Assembly (NCBI GenBank): GCA_009835325.1
Contig: VXWP01000022.1
Location: 1-39,396 of the forward strand
DNA length: 39,396 nt
Source: Gemmatimonadota bacterium
GTDB lineage: Bacteria > JAAXHH01
Direction: 5' to 3'
Shown: in pieces, positions 7,910-16,547 of the stretch
Layout of the letters: each line of letters opens with the position of its first letter
How positions within the stretch are numbered: position 1 is the first letter of the stretch
Program-made: the position numbers and the translations under genes
Notes under the pieces: generated by a model
What the model was told of the DNA's origin: nothing
The model's input: the letters and a program-made list of their open reading frames with translations, nothing else
Databases searched by the model: none

Positions 7910-8516
7910 TTCTTCTGGCCACCATGCGCCTGATCACCCGGTGGCCTTCATCCACGTCCTCTTCGTGCAGCACGGTAAACTCGCCGGCGGGTAGCCGGCT
8001 TGCCGGTTCATCCGCCTTGAAGCACCAGTCCGGGTTCTGCGCGGGCCGGTACCGCAGGTGATCCAAAGTAAAGCCCTGCCAGGCGATAAGTCCGCCATCG
8101 GCGACCACGGGCCAGGCATAGTCGAAGACCGCCTCCTCCCAGTACATCACGCAGATCACGAGGGCGAATTTCAGGCCGGCGGGCGGACGCCAGGAAACCA
8201 GGTCCGCTTCCACGCAGGTCAGACGAGACCCGATGCCCCGTTCCGCTGCCTCCGTACGCAGACGGTCCAGGGCCACGTTCGATATGTCGACGGCAAGCAC
8301 CTCGCGGCCGTCCTCCGCCAGGGCGAGGGCCTGGTCCGACAGGCCGCAGGCGAGTTCCAGCACGGGACCGTCCGGAAATCCCAGGGCCGTCGCCCGGTCG
8401 TACAGCGGGCAGAAACCCCTGGGCGCCAAGCGCTTCGGCGCCAGGTACCTTGCGTTCCACTTCAGCCGGTCTGGATGGTCTTCGAGTCGTTGCGTGCGGG
8501 GCTCCGTGTTTTTCAA
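7899..8516 (-). CDS. Class I SAM-dependent methyltransferase
   Basis: A 205-residue Rossmann-type methyltransferase. Motif I is VLELACGLSDQAL (residues 52-64), with Ala-Cys-Gly in place of the more usual Asp-x-Gly; motif II ends in VLAVDISN, giving the acidic ribose ligand; VEADLVSW is the adenine loop and VICVMYWEEAV the motif IV strand. The layout resembles TehB-like small-molecule methyltransferases. The substrate is not evident. It is the middle gene of a minus-strand run, 17 nt downstream of the deacylase gene, and its stop is inside a 15-bp tandem repeat. The initiating ATG at 8516 has AGGAGGAAT-like sequence nearby on the minus strand only weakly, so the start is reasonable rather than certain. 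Confidence 0.82.
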   Translation of the reverse strand: MKNTEPRTQRLEDHPDRLKWNARYLAPKRLAPRGFCPLYDRATALGFPDGPVLELACGLSDQALALAEDGREVLAVDISNVALDRLRTEAAERGIGSRLTCVEADLVSWRPPAGLKFALVICVMYWEEAVFDYAWPVVADGGLIAWQGFTLDHLRYRPAQNPDWCFKADEPASRLPAGEFTVLHEEDVDEGHRVIRRMVARRNRS

Positions 8517-8533
8517 TTCGATTAGGAGGAATC

Positions 8534-9568
8534 TTACCGCGCCGGGTATTCCTGGGCCACGACCAGGATGTGGCTGCCCTGTCTGACCGGCTGACGGAAT
8601 GACTGCGACAGCACGTAGCCGTCCACGCCCGCGCGCACCGGCCAGGGCAGATCGTCCACGCGGTAGAAATCGTGCAGGTTTCCCACGATCTGCCCCGCCG
8701 CCACCGGCGCGCCGCAGGCCATGAGCGGTTCGTAGTGACCCGGGAAAGGTGCGGGCACGTAACAGGCCCGGTCGATGATGGCCGTCAGTATCTGGGTGCC
8801 GTCGGCGTGATGGGCGATGGGTTGAATGTCACCGGCAAGCTGGCCGTGGTGGATGGCGGCGGCCCGTATGCCGTGCCGCGCGTACCGTACGCCGTTCGGA
8901 TTGACCGACTCTCCCCAGCCCAGTTCGGTACCGATGGTGATCTTTCCCAGCCGCTCGGCTTCGCTGACCATCAGTCCGGGAGTTTCGTTCTGGTAGACCA
9001 TCACGAAGGGCGTGCCGAACCAGCGTGCCGTATCTTCGATGACGGCGGCCTGTTCCAGGTCATCCACCTCGTGATAACTGGAACACTGGGCGAAATCGAG
9101 CTCGGCGCCACCGGAATGGATGTCCGTGACGACGTGCACGCGGGGCCAGAGATGTTCCCGCACGAACTGGGCGATCCGATGGGTGATGCCCGCGAGGGCC
9201 GGCGAGGTGCCGGCGCCGTCCACGAAGGCCCGGTTCAGGTTGACTCCGTCGTCGGCGTCGCTCGCCCGTCGGCCCGCGTGAAAGGCCGCGGGATTGAGCA
9301 CGGGAATGAAGATCAGCCGCCCCTTGACGGCTGCCAGCTCGATCTCCTGAAGCAGTCCCTTGACCGCCACCGGTCCTTCGTATTCGTTGCCGTGGTTGGA
9401 ACCTGTGGCGAGAAGACCTTCGCCTTCGCGCACGTCGGGTCCGACCATGACCGTCAGGGGGATGAGATGGTCCGCCCAGAGGGAATCGTGTTCGAGGGCG
9501 ACCCAGTAGTCCCTGCGCCCGGGCGAATCGAGATCGAGTTTGTCGGGCCGGACGACTTCACGAGGCAT
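8534..9568 (-). CDS. Succinylglutamate desuccinylase/aspartoacylase-family zinc deacylase
   Basis: A 344-residue M14-type zinc deacylase that removes an acyl group from an N-acyl amino acid. The zinc ligands are His59 and Glu62 in GSNHGNEYEGP and His151 in TDIHSGGAE; NLNRAF (Arg113) is the carboxylate-binding Arg of the family, and the Glu in IGTELGWGE is a candidate general base. The C-terminal third contains a biotinyl-lipoyl-like beta barrel (GAPVAAGQIVGNLHDF), as in DoeB/ectoine-degradation deacetylases, but other ectoine genes are absent. The ATG at 9568 begins a well-formed protein; the longer GTG start at 9628 would fall inside a 9-bp inverted repeat and is disfavoured. It is followed after 17 nt by the methyltransferase gene. 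Confidence 0.85.
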   Translation of the reverse strand: MPREVVRPDKLDLDSPGRRDYWVALEHDSLWADHLIPLTVMVGPDVREGEGLLATGSNHGNEYEGPVAVKGLLQEIELAAVKGRLIFIPVLNPAAFHAGRRASDADDGVNLNRAFVDGAGTSPALAGITHRIAQFVREHLWPRVHVVTDIHSGGAELDFAQCSSYHEVDDLEQAAVIEDTARWFGTPFVMVYQNETPGLMVSEAERLGKITIGTELGWGESVNPNGVRYARHGIRAAAIHHGQLAGDIQPIAHHADGTQILTAIIDRACYVPAPFPGHYEPLMACGAPVAAGQIVGNLHDFYRVDDLPWPVRAGVDGYVLSQSFRQPVRQGSHILVVAQEYPAR

Positions 9569-9601
9569 GAGGGTCTCTAATGGAATGTGTTCGCTTAAAT
9601 G

Positions 9602-9640
9602 AAGTGCACTTAACGGCCTTTGAACCACGTATTCAAAGGC
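9602..9640. promoter_or_regulatory. Palindrome and 9-bp inverted repeat upstream of the deacylase gene
   Basis: AAGTGCACTT (9602-9611) is a perfect 10-bp palindrome. GCCTTTGAA (9616-9624) and TTCAAAGGC (9632-9640) form a perfect 9-bp inverted repeat with a 7-nt spacer. They lie 34-72 nt before the deacylase start and just after the protease gene end (9683). No T-run follows on either strand, so this is more likely an operator or leader structure than an intrinsic terminator. Confidence 0.45.
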
Positions 9641-9682
9641 TTAGCTCACCGGTACTGACGACCCACCCATGAAGTTTAACCA

Positions 9683-10747
9683 TCATTCAGGAAAAGGTTG
9701 GTAAGTCGCATACGGGTACAGTGACGAACTTGCTGCTTTTCTGACCCTCGTCGGGCTATTGTAGACCGGCGGTATCAATTCATGAAGTGCGTCAACCCGG
9801 ATTGCGTAACTGGCATTCGCTGTATTGAGCCTTATGGTATCACCCGCTGCGTCAACAAATTCACGACCCACATGACTTGCATGGTTAATTCCTATGATGA
9901 ATCCCAGATGATCAAAAACCGGACTGCCGGAAGTTCCGCCTGTTGTAGTTAAGTTATACTGAAGCATGCGGCGGTTTTGTACTCCAGTGTTCAACGACAG
10001 GAACCTACTCAACGTACCAGGCTTGAAGGTAGGAGAGACAACTTGCTCCGGCCCTGTTACATCCGTCAACTCACCAGGGAAACCCAAGGTTCCCACGGGT
10101 TGCCCCTCCCTCAGACTGTCGGCAAATCTCTCAGGTAGTAGGGAGGGCAGAAGTTCGTGCCTGAAAGGCTCGTCTTGGAAAATAAAGGCGGCTACATCCT
10201 CGCTGTTCGTCGTCCCGTCATAGTCTGGATGGACGATAAAGCGGACGTCATCTAAGACCATTTGTGATGGCCTCGACCGATCAGCCCACGCCGTACCTGA
10301 CCTTCGAACTAAGGCGACTTCAAAATCGAATGCCTTTACGCCCGGCCTTTCAAACAAAGCATAAACTACGTGAGCATTCGTCCATAAAACGTTAGAAAAG
10401 CCTGCAGCGAATCCAGTCCCAATAAACCTGACATAGCGAGTACCTTGTGGAACGTAATATATGGCGTAGATGTTATCATAGAGATTCCCGCTGTCTATTA
10501 CGTCCGCCCAGTTGAGACCGGTCGTTGACGGATTATAAACTCCAGTAGAACCACCGGTTCCCGGCGTCTGGGCAGTTCCTGTAATATCATTAGTCAGGGC
10601 TGGTCCAGCGGTACCATCGGTACCTGATTGCCCTAGTGCAATGTTAGGTATCGTATCTGTTTGTTGTTGGGGTCCCGTCGGACCGTCGTTTGAGCCACTA
10701 CAAGCAGTAATGACAAGAAGTATCAGGGCTAATCCACATATACGCAT
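9683..10747 (-). CDS. Trypsin-like serine protease lipoprotein
   Basis: A 354-residue exported protease. The N-terminus is a lipoprotein signal peptide, ICGLALILLVITAC, with the lipid-modified Cys at residue 16 followed by Ser. A low-complexity Gly/Thr/Pro linker runs to about residue 80. The chymotrypsin-fold domain shows the full triad: His126 in WTNAHVVYA, Asp184 in SEDVAAF and Ser274 in GGTSGSPVF, followed by GFIIGINHASH. No PDZ domain follows, so it is not a typical DegP. The ATG at 10747 has GGAGG 9 nt upstream and starts the signal peptide exactly, unlike the longer frame to 10816. The sequence appears markedly AT-richer than both neighbours, which suggests recent acquisition. Confidence 0.88.
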   Translation of the reverse strand: MRICGLALILLVITACSGSNDGPTGPQQQTDTIPNIALGQSGTDGTAGPALTNDITGTAQTPGTGGSTGVYNPSTTGLNWADVIDSGNLYDNIYAIYYVPQGTRYVRFIGTGFAAGFSNVLWTNAHVVYALFERPGVKAFDFEVALVRRSGTAWADRSRPSQMVLDDVRFIVHPDYDGTTNSEDVAAFIFQDEPFRHELLPSLLPERFADSLREGQPVGTLGFPGELTDVTGPEQVVSPTFKPGTLSRFLSLNTGVQNRRMLQYNLTTTGGTSGSPVFDHLGFIIGINHASHVGREFVDAAGDTIRLNTANASYAIRVDALHELIPPVYNSPTRVRKAASSSLYPYATYQPFPE

Positions 10748-10800
10748 AGAAACAACCTCCGCTATGAATATGCGTGAGATATGATATTTGACCGTTGCGC

Positions 10801-10829
10801 AATATTTTACGATCACTCATATCTGTCAA
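10801..10829 (-). promoter_or_regulatory. Promoter of the protease lipoprotein gene
   Basis: On the minus strand a perfect TTGACA (10829-10824) is followed after 17 nt by AATATT (10806-10801, 4 of 6 matches). The -10 element is 54 nt before the ATG at 10747. The gap back to the dehydratase gene end (10880) also contains a short inverted repeat, ATTCT/AGAAT, at 10837-10849. Confidence 0.45.
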
Positions 10830-10879
10830 GCCCTGTATTCTCTTAGAATCTAACTGGACTAAAGAAACCAATATCATCT

Positions 10880-13639
10880 TCACACCGAGACGCCGAGGAG
10901 TCCGCGCGTTATCTGGAAATCCGTGTTGCCGACGACCGCAGCCCGCGGCGCATGCCGCCGGGCGGCCGTATGCCGGATCAGGTCCAGCACGCCCTGGCGG
11001 CGATCCACCGGTTCCCCGGTCAGGATGTGATCCACGTCTTCACGGAAGGGACCGGGCAAGTCGTCCGCGGCGACCTGCAGCACCGGGATCATGGGATGGC
11101 CGGGCAGGGGGTGGCCGTCGACGCCGGCGACGACCAGCTCCACGCCGGCCGCGCCCAGACCGGTCAGGCTCTCCACCCAGTGGGCCGTCTGCGTCTCCAT
11201 TACGTGCAGTCCGGGTACCGAAGCGGGCTCGCCATAGGACAATGTCGGGGATATGGTTCCATCCTCCTGGCGCCGCAGGAAAGCCGGATATCCGAGCAGC
11301 GCGTCGTTGTCCGGCACGACGACGGTTCCACCCGCGTCTACGACGTCGAAGATCAACTGCGACAGTGCTTCGGAAACGTCATCGGAAACCGGACCGGCCG
11401 TGGTAGCCGGGCACGCAGAGGTGGCCGGACCGGCTGAGGTAGTGTGACCAGCCGTGGCCACCCCCAACCTGAGGGTAGACAGGCCGGCTTCGACGGCGAC
11501 CGGCCCCTCACAATCGTCCAGGGTCCCGTTAAACCATTGCTCTATGCGATCGATGACCTTCTCGATGCCGCCGTCAAGCTGCACGCTGGCCCAGCCGAAA
11601 CTCGCGGGATCCAGGCCGCGGTCGACCAGTTGCTGGCGGTAGAAATCATTGTGCGTGCGTTCGCATCCGTGTTCCAGGAGCAGGGCGGCCGCCGTCATCG
11701 GGTGGGTCAGGTAACCGGTCATGGTGCGGATGTACATTTCCTCCGAGACGCCGCCCGAGACACCGCATCCCTCGGTGTGTACCAGGGCGACGAAACGAGA
11801 TATGCCGGCGCCGCGGCCCACGCCTTTTTCGCTCAACCGTTCCGCAGCCATGCGGGCGATCTGGCCGGAGCACAGGCTGGTGGGAAGAATAAGACCGATG
11901 CGGTCGGTGGCGCGCGACCCGTTCGATTCGAACACGGGCAGCCTGAAGGTCGGCGGGGGCGTCGAACCCCCGTTCGACCGGACCTCCAGCGGCCTGCCCG
12001 CCGGCGGGGGACGTTCGTGCAGGTCCTGCAGCCGGCTTCCGTCGGTCTGCCGCCAGTCGCGCCAGATCTGGGTTTGGCTGTGGCCCGCCCGCTCGCCGCG
12101 GGTCATCTCACCCGACGCCGCGCGCAGCGTCAGATCGAGTGTCTGCCCGCCAAGTTCCTCCATGGACACGCCGTCCAGGTAGGCCCCGGCGTTCACGTCC
12201 ATTTCCCCAGAGAGCATCTCGTACCGCTTCGTGGTCGTTACGAACTTGATCGTCGGCACGAAGGGGAAGTTGGTAATGGATCCGTTCCCGGTGATGAAGA
12301 AGATAAGATTGCCGCCGGACGCCACCTGGCCCGCGATGGCTTCCAGGTCGTTGCCCGGACTGTCCATGAAGTAGTACCCCGGTTCCTTCATCGGGACCGC
12401 GTAGTCAATGGCGTAGTCGAGGCGTACGTCCGGGTGTCGCTTACGGGCCGCGCCGATGGACTTGAGCACGATATTGTAGATCCCCCGGAGCTTGTTGCCA
12501 CCGGACGGATTGGCGTCCACCGACTGGCCGTGCCACGCCGTGCGTTCCTGGAACCGCTCGATCATATGGAGGAAGGTGCGGGCCGTCTCGATGTCCCGCA
12601 CGTTGTCCAGCACGTAGGGCTCGCCGCCGATGAGCTCGTCCGTCTCCGCGAGATTGGCCTTCCCGCCGAAGCGGATGATCTCCCGGGCCACGAGCGCGGC
12701 CAGGGGATTGCCCGATATGCCCGAAAAGGAGTCTGAACCGCCGCATTGAAGCACGATGTTGAGATGAGAAGCGGATACCGGTTTCCGCGAAACGCGGTTG
12801 ACCGGCTCGAACCAACCGGTGACGATCCCCGTGCAGCGCTCCAGGTCTTCTTCGAACGCGCCCTTGAGCGTTTCGAACCGGTGCGGCACGTCGTTCAGTG
12901 GATAGCGATTGAGCCGCATGTAGTTTTCCAGCATCCGGTCCGAGACGAACTCGGTGCCGCGGTCCACCGCAAGCACCGCCCCGACATTGGCATGGACCAT
13001 GAAACCCGCCAGCGTCCGCAGCACCAGTTCCCGGTTGTTGGGATCCACGCCCGAGCCGCCCTCGGTATGGGCTACCGCCACCACACCGTCGATGTTCGGG
13101 TACCGATTCACCTGGTCCTTCAGCAGCGATTCCAGTCGCCGAACGAAACCCGCCGTCTGCGACGTAATGCCCAGCAAAATGATATAGTTTCGGGTCCCGA
13201 CACCTCGCGCCGGACCGCGGTCAAATCCCTCGAAAGTCGGCGGATTATCGATAAGCGGAGTCTGTTCACCGGGCGTGAAGGAGGACTCCTTCAGTTCGTA
13301 GGGCACAACGCGGTCTTCGAAGTTGGGCTGGTCCGGGAGGGCGAAATCGACTTTTCGGACGCGGAGCGCGTCGAGGATGTCGGCGTTGCAGATATAGTCG
13401 CCGGGTGCGATATCCCGGGTCGCCCGGCCGAAGGGCAGGCCCCAGGACAGGACGGACTCCCCGGCGCGTATGGGCTGGACGGCGAAGCGGTGCCCTTCCA
13501 GCAGGGTATGGGCGAGGGAAAAGGACGCGCCGGCGTCGTCTCTCACGTCCGTTCCTGCTTCCAGCCGTCGGGAGACGATGGCCACGTTGTCGCCAGGTTC
13601 GGCCAGGCGCGCGATGTCTTTCAACCGGCAGACGGGCAC
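10880..13639 (-). CDS. Double-length UxaA-family (altronate/galactarate dehydratase-like) protein
   Basis: A 919-residue protein, about twice the usual length of altronate dehydratase. Residues 1-100 resemble the SAF domain. Residues 140-500 form one dehydratase copy: GVGTRNYIILLG, AHTEGGSG (190-197), LQCGGSDSFSGISGNP (297-312), PGNDLEAIAGQ and FITGNGS. Residues 578-900 look like a second, diverged copy: RIGLILPTSLCSGQIAR, HTEGCG (621-626), LLEHGCE, then GGTVVVPDNDALLG. Copy one lost the N-terminal Cys residues (HTEGG, RGTE) while copy two keeps them; copy two lost CGGSDSFSG and carries an Ala/Thr-rich insert (729-750). The two halves may share one composite active site. Dehydration of a sugar acid is expected from the family. 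The start is a GTG with AAGGAA upstream. Confidence 0.82.
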   Translation of the reverse strand: MPVCRLKDIARLAEPGDNVAIVSRRLEAGTDVRDDAGASFSLAHTLLEGHRFAVQPIRAGESVLSWGLPFGRATRDIAPGDYICNADILDALRVRKVDFALPDQPNFEDRVVPYELKESSFTPGEQTPLIDNPPTFEGFDRGPARGVGTRNYIILLGITSQTAGFVRRLESLLKDQVNRYPNIDGVVAVAHTEGGSGVDPNNRELVLRTLAGFMVHANVGAVLAVDRGTEFVSDRMLENYMRLNRYPLNDVPHRFETLKGAFEEDLERCTGIVTGWFEPVNRVSRKPVSASHLNIVLQCGGSDSFSGISGNPLAALVAREIIRFGGKANLAETDELIGGEPYVLDNVRDIETARTFLHMIERFQERTAWHGQSVDANPSGGNKLRGIYNIVLKSIGAARKRHPDVRLDYAIDYAVPMKEPGYYFMDSPGNDLEAIAGQVASGGNLIFFITGNGSITNFPFVPTIKFVTTTKRYEMLSGEMDVNAGAYLDGVSMEELGGQTLDLTLRAASGEMTRGERAGHSQTQIWRDWRQTDGSRLQDLHERPPPAGRPLEVRSNGGSTPPPTFRLPVFESNGSRATDRIGLILPTSLCSGQIARMAAERLSEKGVGRGAGISRFVALVHTEGCGVSGGVSEEMYIRTMTGYLTHPMTAAALLLEHGCERTHNDFYRQQLVDRGLDPASFGWASVQLDGGIEKVIDRIEQWFNGTLDDCEGPVAVEAGLSTLRLGVATAGHTTSAGPATSACPATTAGPVSDDVSEALSQLIFDVVDAGGTVVVPDNDALLGYPAFLRRQEDGTISPTLSYGEPASVPGLHVMETQTAHWVESLTGLGAAGVELVVAGVDGHPLPGHPMIPVLQVAADDLPGPFREDVDHILTGEPVDRRQGVLDLIRHTAARRHAPRAAVVGNTDFQITRGLLGVSV

Positions 13640-13803
13640 GATGCCAGGTTCCTTGTCGAATAGAAAACGTACGAGGGATTCGGCTCACTACACGGACTGC
13701 CAAGGTAACATCCGTCGCGATTCCGTGTCAAAGGTAATTCGGTGGTTGCGGGGCGACTCGCCGGTACGGTTGACGGCGATGAAGTTCGATGTACATTGTC
13801 TTC

Positions 13804-13854
13804 CGGGTCTGGTCCATCTGGCTCGGCCAGGCCTGGCCTGGTCGGGTCTGGTCC
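13804..13854. repeat. 12-bp direct repeats in the divergent gap 13640-13940
   Basis: CGGGTCTGGTCC occurs at 13804-13815 and again at 13843-13854, separated by GGCCAGGCCTGGCCTGG-like low-complexity sequence. The 301-nt gap between the divergent dehydratase and dimethylformamidase-like genes otherwise shows a minus-strand TTGACA (13731-13726) with no good -10 partner, and no gene that I can support. Confidence 0.6.
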
Positions 13855-13940
13855 TCAGCGCAACCAGACACCATGCAAGCCCGCAATGCTCACAACGGCC
13901 GGAAACCGTGCCGGAACATCCGCCAGCCGGAGGTTCAAGA

Positions 13941-15533
13941 ATGCTTGTCGGATATGTCAGTGACGAACGCTACGTCGCTATTCCCGAAGTCCTGTTGGAG
14001 TTCGAAGCCGGCGGAGCGTCCATCGAGGCGCGCTCGCGGGCCACGGGGGCGGTCTACGCGGACGTAATGCCAGGCCGGGAGTACAGGGTCACGCTGGCTG
14101 GCAGGGATTTCGGATACAAGAGCGTGTACATGACCCCGTGCGAGGACGAGCCGTACCATTTCCGGTTGCTGCGGGACGGCCTGCTGGGGTACATGTGGCC
14201 CAAGTGGGTCCGGTCCGGGGAGAAATCGGAGTTCCGCGTGCACGCGGTGGAGGCTTACCAACTCGAACTGTACCGCTATGGGTGGAAGAAGGAATTCGTC
14301 CGGAACATCGGCTGGTATGACGAGCACGGCCCCCGCGCCACCATGCAGATCACGCCCGACGGCGACTATACCCGGACCGGCGTGAAGTGGAATACCCAGG
14401 GCTATACGAATCCCGCACACAAACAGTACATCGAGGCGCCGGAACGGTCCGGCCTGTACTATCTCCACGCTTCAACGGAGACCGGCGGTTTCTTTTCCTT
14501 TCCCTGGATCGTCGCCCCGGCCACGCCGACGGCCGACGTCGCCGTACTGGCCGCTAACATAAATTGGAATGCCTACAACAACTTCGGGGGGCGCAGCAAC
14601 TACATCCACACCGACGAATTTCCGCCAACTCCCACAGTCAACGCCAGGTACGACCTGAAGCGGTACACAGATTCGGAGCACCGGATGTACAGCGCCGACG
14701 ACTACGCGCCGCTCTCCTTCGACCGGCCCGAGCCCATCAACCACGTCCCCGAAGACGTCGAAGCCACCGACATGATCCGGGGCCGCGCGGCCTGCCACGT
14801 GGCGCCCGCCGAGTGGCGGTTCCTGGCGTGGATGGAGCGAGAGGGATTCGGCTACGACCTCTACGCCGAGACGCAGTTCCACGACGGCACGCTGCCCTTG
14901 GACCGGTACCGGGTGCTCATCACTACCACCCATCCGGAATACTGGTCGCGGGACATGTACTACCGGCTCAAGGACTGGGTGTTCGAATCCGGCGGACGGC
15001 TCATGTACCTGGGCGGCAACGGCTTGAACTGCGAGGTCGAGTTCGTCGACGAGTACACGATGAAGGTCAGGAACGGCAACATCGATTCGCTCGACCGGCC
15101 CTGGGAGGGCATCGAAAGCCGCTTCAACATCTACAACGAATCCGAGGCGAACCTCCTCGGCGTGGCCTTCACCCGCACGGGGATCATGACCAGCGCGCCC
15201 TACCGCGTGATCGACGCGGACCACTGGGTCTTTGAAGGCACCGGCGTCGCGGAAGGCGAAATCTTCGGCGAAGCAAGCCTGCACGAACGGGTGCCCGGCG
15301 GGGCATCGGGACACGAAACCGACAAGATCACGCCCAATTCACCGGCCAACACCCAACTGATCGCCAAGGGATCCAACGTGGACGACGGCGGCGCCGAGAT
15401 GGTCGTCCATGAGACGGACAGCGGCGGGATGGTGTTCTCGGCGGGATCGATCACCTACCCGTCATCGATCCTCGTGGACGACGTGGTTTCCAGAGTCACG
15501 TCCAACGTGCTGAAGCGGTTTCTGAGGGACTGA
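13941..15533 (+). CDS. N,N-dimethylformamidase beta-subunit-like protein
   Basis: A 530-residue protein similar in pattern to the large (beta) subunit C-terminal region of N,N-dimethylformamidase. The N-terminal 150 residues are beta-rich (GYVSDERYVAIPEVLLEF, TLAGRDFGYKS), consistent with an immunoglobulin/lectin-like domain. The second part has family-like segments: ANINWNAYNNFGGRSNY, LTTTHPEYWS-type ITTTHPEYWSRDMYYRL, and GGRLMYLGGNGLNCEVEF, a glutamine-amidotransferase-like fold. The genuine enzyme uses a mononuclear iron held by two Tyr and a Glu; I cannot place these with certainty. No small subunit gene is nearby. The ATG at 13941 has GGAGG 9 nt upstream. Its stop abuts, with zero spacing, the stop of the convergent coaA. 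Confidence 0.75.
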   Translation: MLVGYVSDERYVAIPEVLLEFEAGGASIEARSRATGAVYADVMPGREYRVTLAGRDFGYKSVYMTPCEDEPYHFRLLRDGLLGYMWPKWVRSGEKSEFRVHAVEAYQLELYRYGWKKEFVRNIGWYDEHGPRATMQITPDGDYTRTGVKWNTQGYTNPAHKQYIEAPERSGLYYLHASTETGGFFSFPWIVAPATPTADVAVLAANINWNAYNNFGGRSNYIHTDEFPPTPTVNARYDLKRYTDSEHRMYSADDYAPLSFDRPEPINHVPEDVEATDMIRGRAACHVAPAEWRFLAWMEREGFGYDLYAETQFHDGTLPLDRYRVLITTTHPEYWSRDMYYRLKDWVFESGGRLMYLGGNGLNCEVEFVDEYTMKVRNGNIDSLDRPWEGIESRFNIYNESEANLLGVAFTRTGIMTSAPYRVIDADHWVFEGTGVAEGEIFGEASLHERVPGGASGHETDKITPNSPANTQLIAKGSNVDDGGAEMVVHETDSGGMVFSAGSITYPSSILVDDVVSRVTSNVLKRFLRD

Positions 15534-16484
15534 TCACAACTTCCGCTGGTACACCCCGGTCACACGGTGGTTCGTGCCCTTCTCGAGGATCAGGTCCGCC
15601 CGTTCGCGCGTCGGAATGATGTTCTCCCGCAGGTTCACGAGGTTGATGTCCCGCCAGATCCCCCGAGCTGTTTCCACGGCCTCTTCCGTGCTCAACCCCG
15701 CATAGTGATGGAAGTAGGACTCCGGATTCTGGAAGGCGGTGTCCCGCAGCCTGAGGAAGCGATCGACGTACCACTGCTCCAGGTCGTGTTCCTCCGCCTC
15801 CACATAGATCGAGAAATCGATGAAATCGGAGACGAAGACGCGGGGAGACGCGTCGCCGGTCAGGTGATGGCCGGTTTGCAGGATGTTCAGCCCCTCGAGT
15901 ATGATGATGTCCGGCTGGGTGATCGTCTTTTCGACGCCCGGCACGATATCGTAGATCAGGTGTCGGTACACCGGAACGGTAACTGATTCGCGGCCCGACT
16001 TCACGTCCGCCATCGTCCGCACCAAACGCCGGAGATCATAGCTTTCCGGAAAACCCTTCCGCTGCATGAGCCCCCTTTCCTCCAGGACCCGGTTGGGGAA
16101 CAGGAACCCGTCCGTCGTGACCAGGTCCACCCGGGGATGGTTCGGCCAGCGGCTCAGCAGGGCCTGCAGGATACGGGCCGTCGTGCTCTTGCCCACCGCC
16201 ACGCTGCCGCCGATGCCGATGACGTAGGGCACCTTGGCAGCCGGCTTGCCGAGGAAAGTATCCATAACCCGGTAGAGGTGCTGGGCTGCGCCCACGTGCA
16301 GGTTGAGGAACCGGGACATGGGCAGGTACACCTCGGCGACCTCGTCGAGGGAGACCATCTCGTTGATGCCGTGCAGTTCCTTCAGGTCTTCCTCGGACAG
16401 CGTCAACGGCGTCGCGGCGCGAAGCTGCGACCACTCCTCGCGGGACATGTGGTTGAAGGGAGAAAGGGATGATGATGGGGACAT
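15534..16484 (-). CDS. coaA: Type I pantothenate kinase
   Basis: A 316-residue bacterial pantothenate kinase, the first enzyme of coenzyme A synthesis (pantothenate + ATP to 4'-phosphopantothenate). The P-loop is [15 protein letters not shown] (residues 90-104), followed by [54 protein letters not shown] and [14 protein letters not shown], all in the order and at the length of E. coli CoaA. Its start region [15 protein letters not shown] also matches the CoaA N-terminus, supporting ATG 16484. It lies 63 nt downstream of the enolase-superfamily gene on the same strand and may be the last gene of that operon; it ends directly against the convergent gene. Confidence 0.97.
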   Translation of the reverse strand: MSPSSSLSPFNHMSREEWSQLRAATPLTLSEEDLKELHGINEMVSLDEVAEVYLPMSRFLNLHVGAAQHLYRVMDTFLGKPAAKVPYVIGIGGSVAVGKSTTARILQALLSRWPNHPRVDLVTTDGFLFPNRVLEERGLMQRKGFPESYDLRRLVRTMADVKSGRESVTVPVYRHLIYDIVPGVEKTITQPDIIILEGLNILQTGHHLTGDASPRVFVSDFIDFSIYVEAEEHDLEQWYVDRFLRLRDTAFQNPESYFHHYAGLSTEEAVETARGIWRDINLVNLRENIIPTRERADLILEKGTNHRVTGVYQRKL

Positions 16485-16547
16485 GGTTTTGGTTCCGCTT
16501 ACGGGTTTTGTTGGCCACCTGGTCGGACCGGCGCGCTCAGACCGCGT

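Noticed and set aside
11444-12736. Long plus-strand frame opposite the dehydratase gene
   Set aside because: No motif or protein-like pattern; it is an antisense shadow of a recognisable gene.
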